Positions 4,699-5,468 of a stretch of 5,468 bases of DNA are shown here, one piece after another; position 1 is the first letter of the stretch, and the number at the start of each line of letters is the position of its first letter. The stretch is taken from NCBI GenBank assembly GCA_002779235.1, contig PEXD01000073.1, positions 1-5,468 of the forward strand. The letters are read 5' to 3'. The position numbers and the translations under genes were made by a program. Source of the stretch: Candidatus Woesearchaeota archaeon CG07_land_8_20_14_0_80_44_23. GTDB lineage: Archaea > Nanobdellota > Nanobdellia > Woesearchaeales > 0-14-0-80-44-23. The notes under the pieces were generated by a model, which was not told the origin of the DNA, made no database searches, and saw only the letters and a program-made list of their open reading frames with translations.

Positions 4699-4724
4699 TC
4701 TTTCTATAATTAGAGTTCATAATC

Positions 4725-5468
4725 TCAGAAGTAGCTTTTGTATTCAGCCATAACTAATTTTCTCATTCCTTCAACTGTTTTTTCCTTTGCAATTTTCTCA
4801 TTAATGAGCTTGAAGCTGCCCTTGAGAAACCCCTGAAGGTGAACCCTGGTCTGGAATGCTGAGAAGCAGTCCTTCTCCTGAATCTCAAGATAGCGCTTCG
4901 CGCACCTGAGGCGCTCTGCCTTCTCATCAATATCCAGCTCCTTGCCTGTTCTCAGGTAATGCCTTATTTCCTTGAAGATGAAAGGGCTTCGTATTGCCGC
5001 CCTGCCGACCATGACTGCGTCGCAGCCAGTGCTTTCAAACATCTGGGCGGCATCTTCTGCTTTCATTATGTCTCCGTTGCCCACAACAGGGATTGAGATT
5101 GCCTCCTTGATTTCCCTGATTGAAGCCAGGTCAACATTTCCTGAATACATCTGGACCTTTGTCCTGCCGTGGACTATGATGAAGTCAAGGTATTGCTCTG
5201 CAAGTTTTGCAATCTTCAGGTAAGGTTTTTCCTTAATCTCTTCTGAATTTGAAGCAAGGCGTATCTTTGCGCATACCGGCAGGAATGAGCTTTCCATTAC
5301 TTTGAAGAGCTGCTTGATTAAATCGAGGTTCTCAAGAAGAAATGCGCCTGACTTCTTTATGCGGGGGCAGCCGAGGTTTAGGCAGATGCTTGAGATGTTT
5401 GCAAGGGGAGTGTTTTTTTTGCTTTTGCTCTCCAATATTTTTATTGCTTTTACCAGCATCTCAGGGCC
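4725..5468 (-). CDS. tRNA-dihydrouridine synthase (Dus family), 5' end beyond the window
   Basis: FMN- and NAD(P)H-dependent enzyme that reduces specific uridines of tRNA to dihydrouridine. The frame is open to the right edge of the window, leaving about 247 C-terminal residues; Dus proteins usually have about 300-330, so roughly the first quarter, including the start, is missing. Fragment landmarks in order are LNLGCP (30-35) with the catalytic Cys, CAKIRL (FMN/substrate contacts), IVHGRT (active-site His and Arg), PVVGNGDI and DAVMVGRAAIRSPFIF (FMN phosphate binding at the C-terminal end of the TIM barrel). A helical tRNA-binding domain follows, ending in MAEYKSYF. The loop after GCP (RIKKSGAF before LL) is about four residues shorter than in the E. 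coli DusB and Thermus enzymes as I remember them. The gene ends with TGA at 4725-4727, followed by the repeat-bearing intergenic region. The target uridine position cannot be told from this fragment. Confidence 0.93.
   Translation of the reverse strand, partial: GPEMLVKAIKILESKSKKNTPLANISSICLNLGCPRIKKSGAFLLENLDLIKQLFKVMESSFLPVCAKIRLASNSEEIKEKPYLKIAKLAEQYLDFIIVHGRTKVQMYSGNVDLASIREIKEAISIPVVGNGDIMKAEDAAQMFESTGCDAVMVGRAAIRSPFIFKEIRHYLRTGKELDIDEKAERLRCAKRYLEIQEKDCFSAFQTRVHLQGFLKGSFKLINEKIAKEKTVEGMRKLVMAEYKSYF

Overview
The window looks like part of the chromosome of a small-genome archaeon, most plausibly a DPANN lineage of the Woesearchaeota/Pacearchaeota type. The grounds are a tRNA-Arg gene split by a short intron with a bulge-helix-bulge (BHB) junction after position 37, no encoded CCA, TATA boxes about 26-29 bp upstream of several genes (leaderless or nearly leaderless transcription), oligo-T stretches instead of hairpin terminators, and short single-domain proteins. 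The phylum-level call is an inference from style; no 16S or ribosomal marker is present.

Left part (1-1250, plus strand): a complete stand-alone GGDEF protein with intact catalytic and inhibitory-site residues; then a small membrane-anchored, Ca-loop-bearing hypothetical protein that appears broken by a +1 frameshift (signal-anchor piece 619-726, soluble part open to 1051); then the intron-containing tRNA-Arg(TCG) with its own BRE/TATA promoter. Middle part (1258-4100): a GNAT acetyltransferase on the minus strand, diverging from a plus-strand YgiQ-type radical SAM gene, which converges on a minus-strand ferritin-like/erythrin gene. Right part (4123-5468, minus strand): an unrecognised ~101-aa protein, a 267-bp AT-rich intergenic region with a 13-bp perfect inverted repeat and two near-identical TATA elements, and the 3' three quarters of a tRNA-dihydrouridine synthase gene that runs off the window.

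No operon-scale pathway is visible; most genes seem to be separate transcription units with their own promoters. Two items concern tRNA (tRNA-Arg itself and Dus). The ferritin-like protein fits oxidative/iron stress, and the GGDEF protein suggests cyclic-dinucleotide signalling, uncommon in archaea. The most unexplained part is the intergenic region 4458-4724, which could be a MITE-like insertion or a pair of operator-bearing promoters. I see no CRISPR array, defence system, transposase or integrase.
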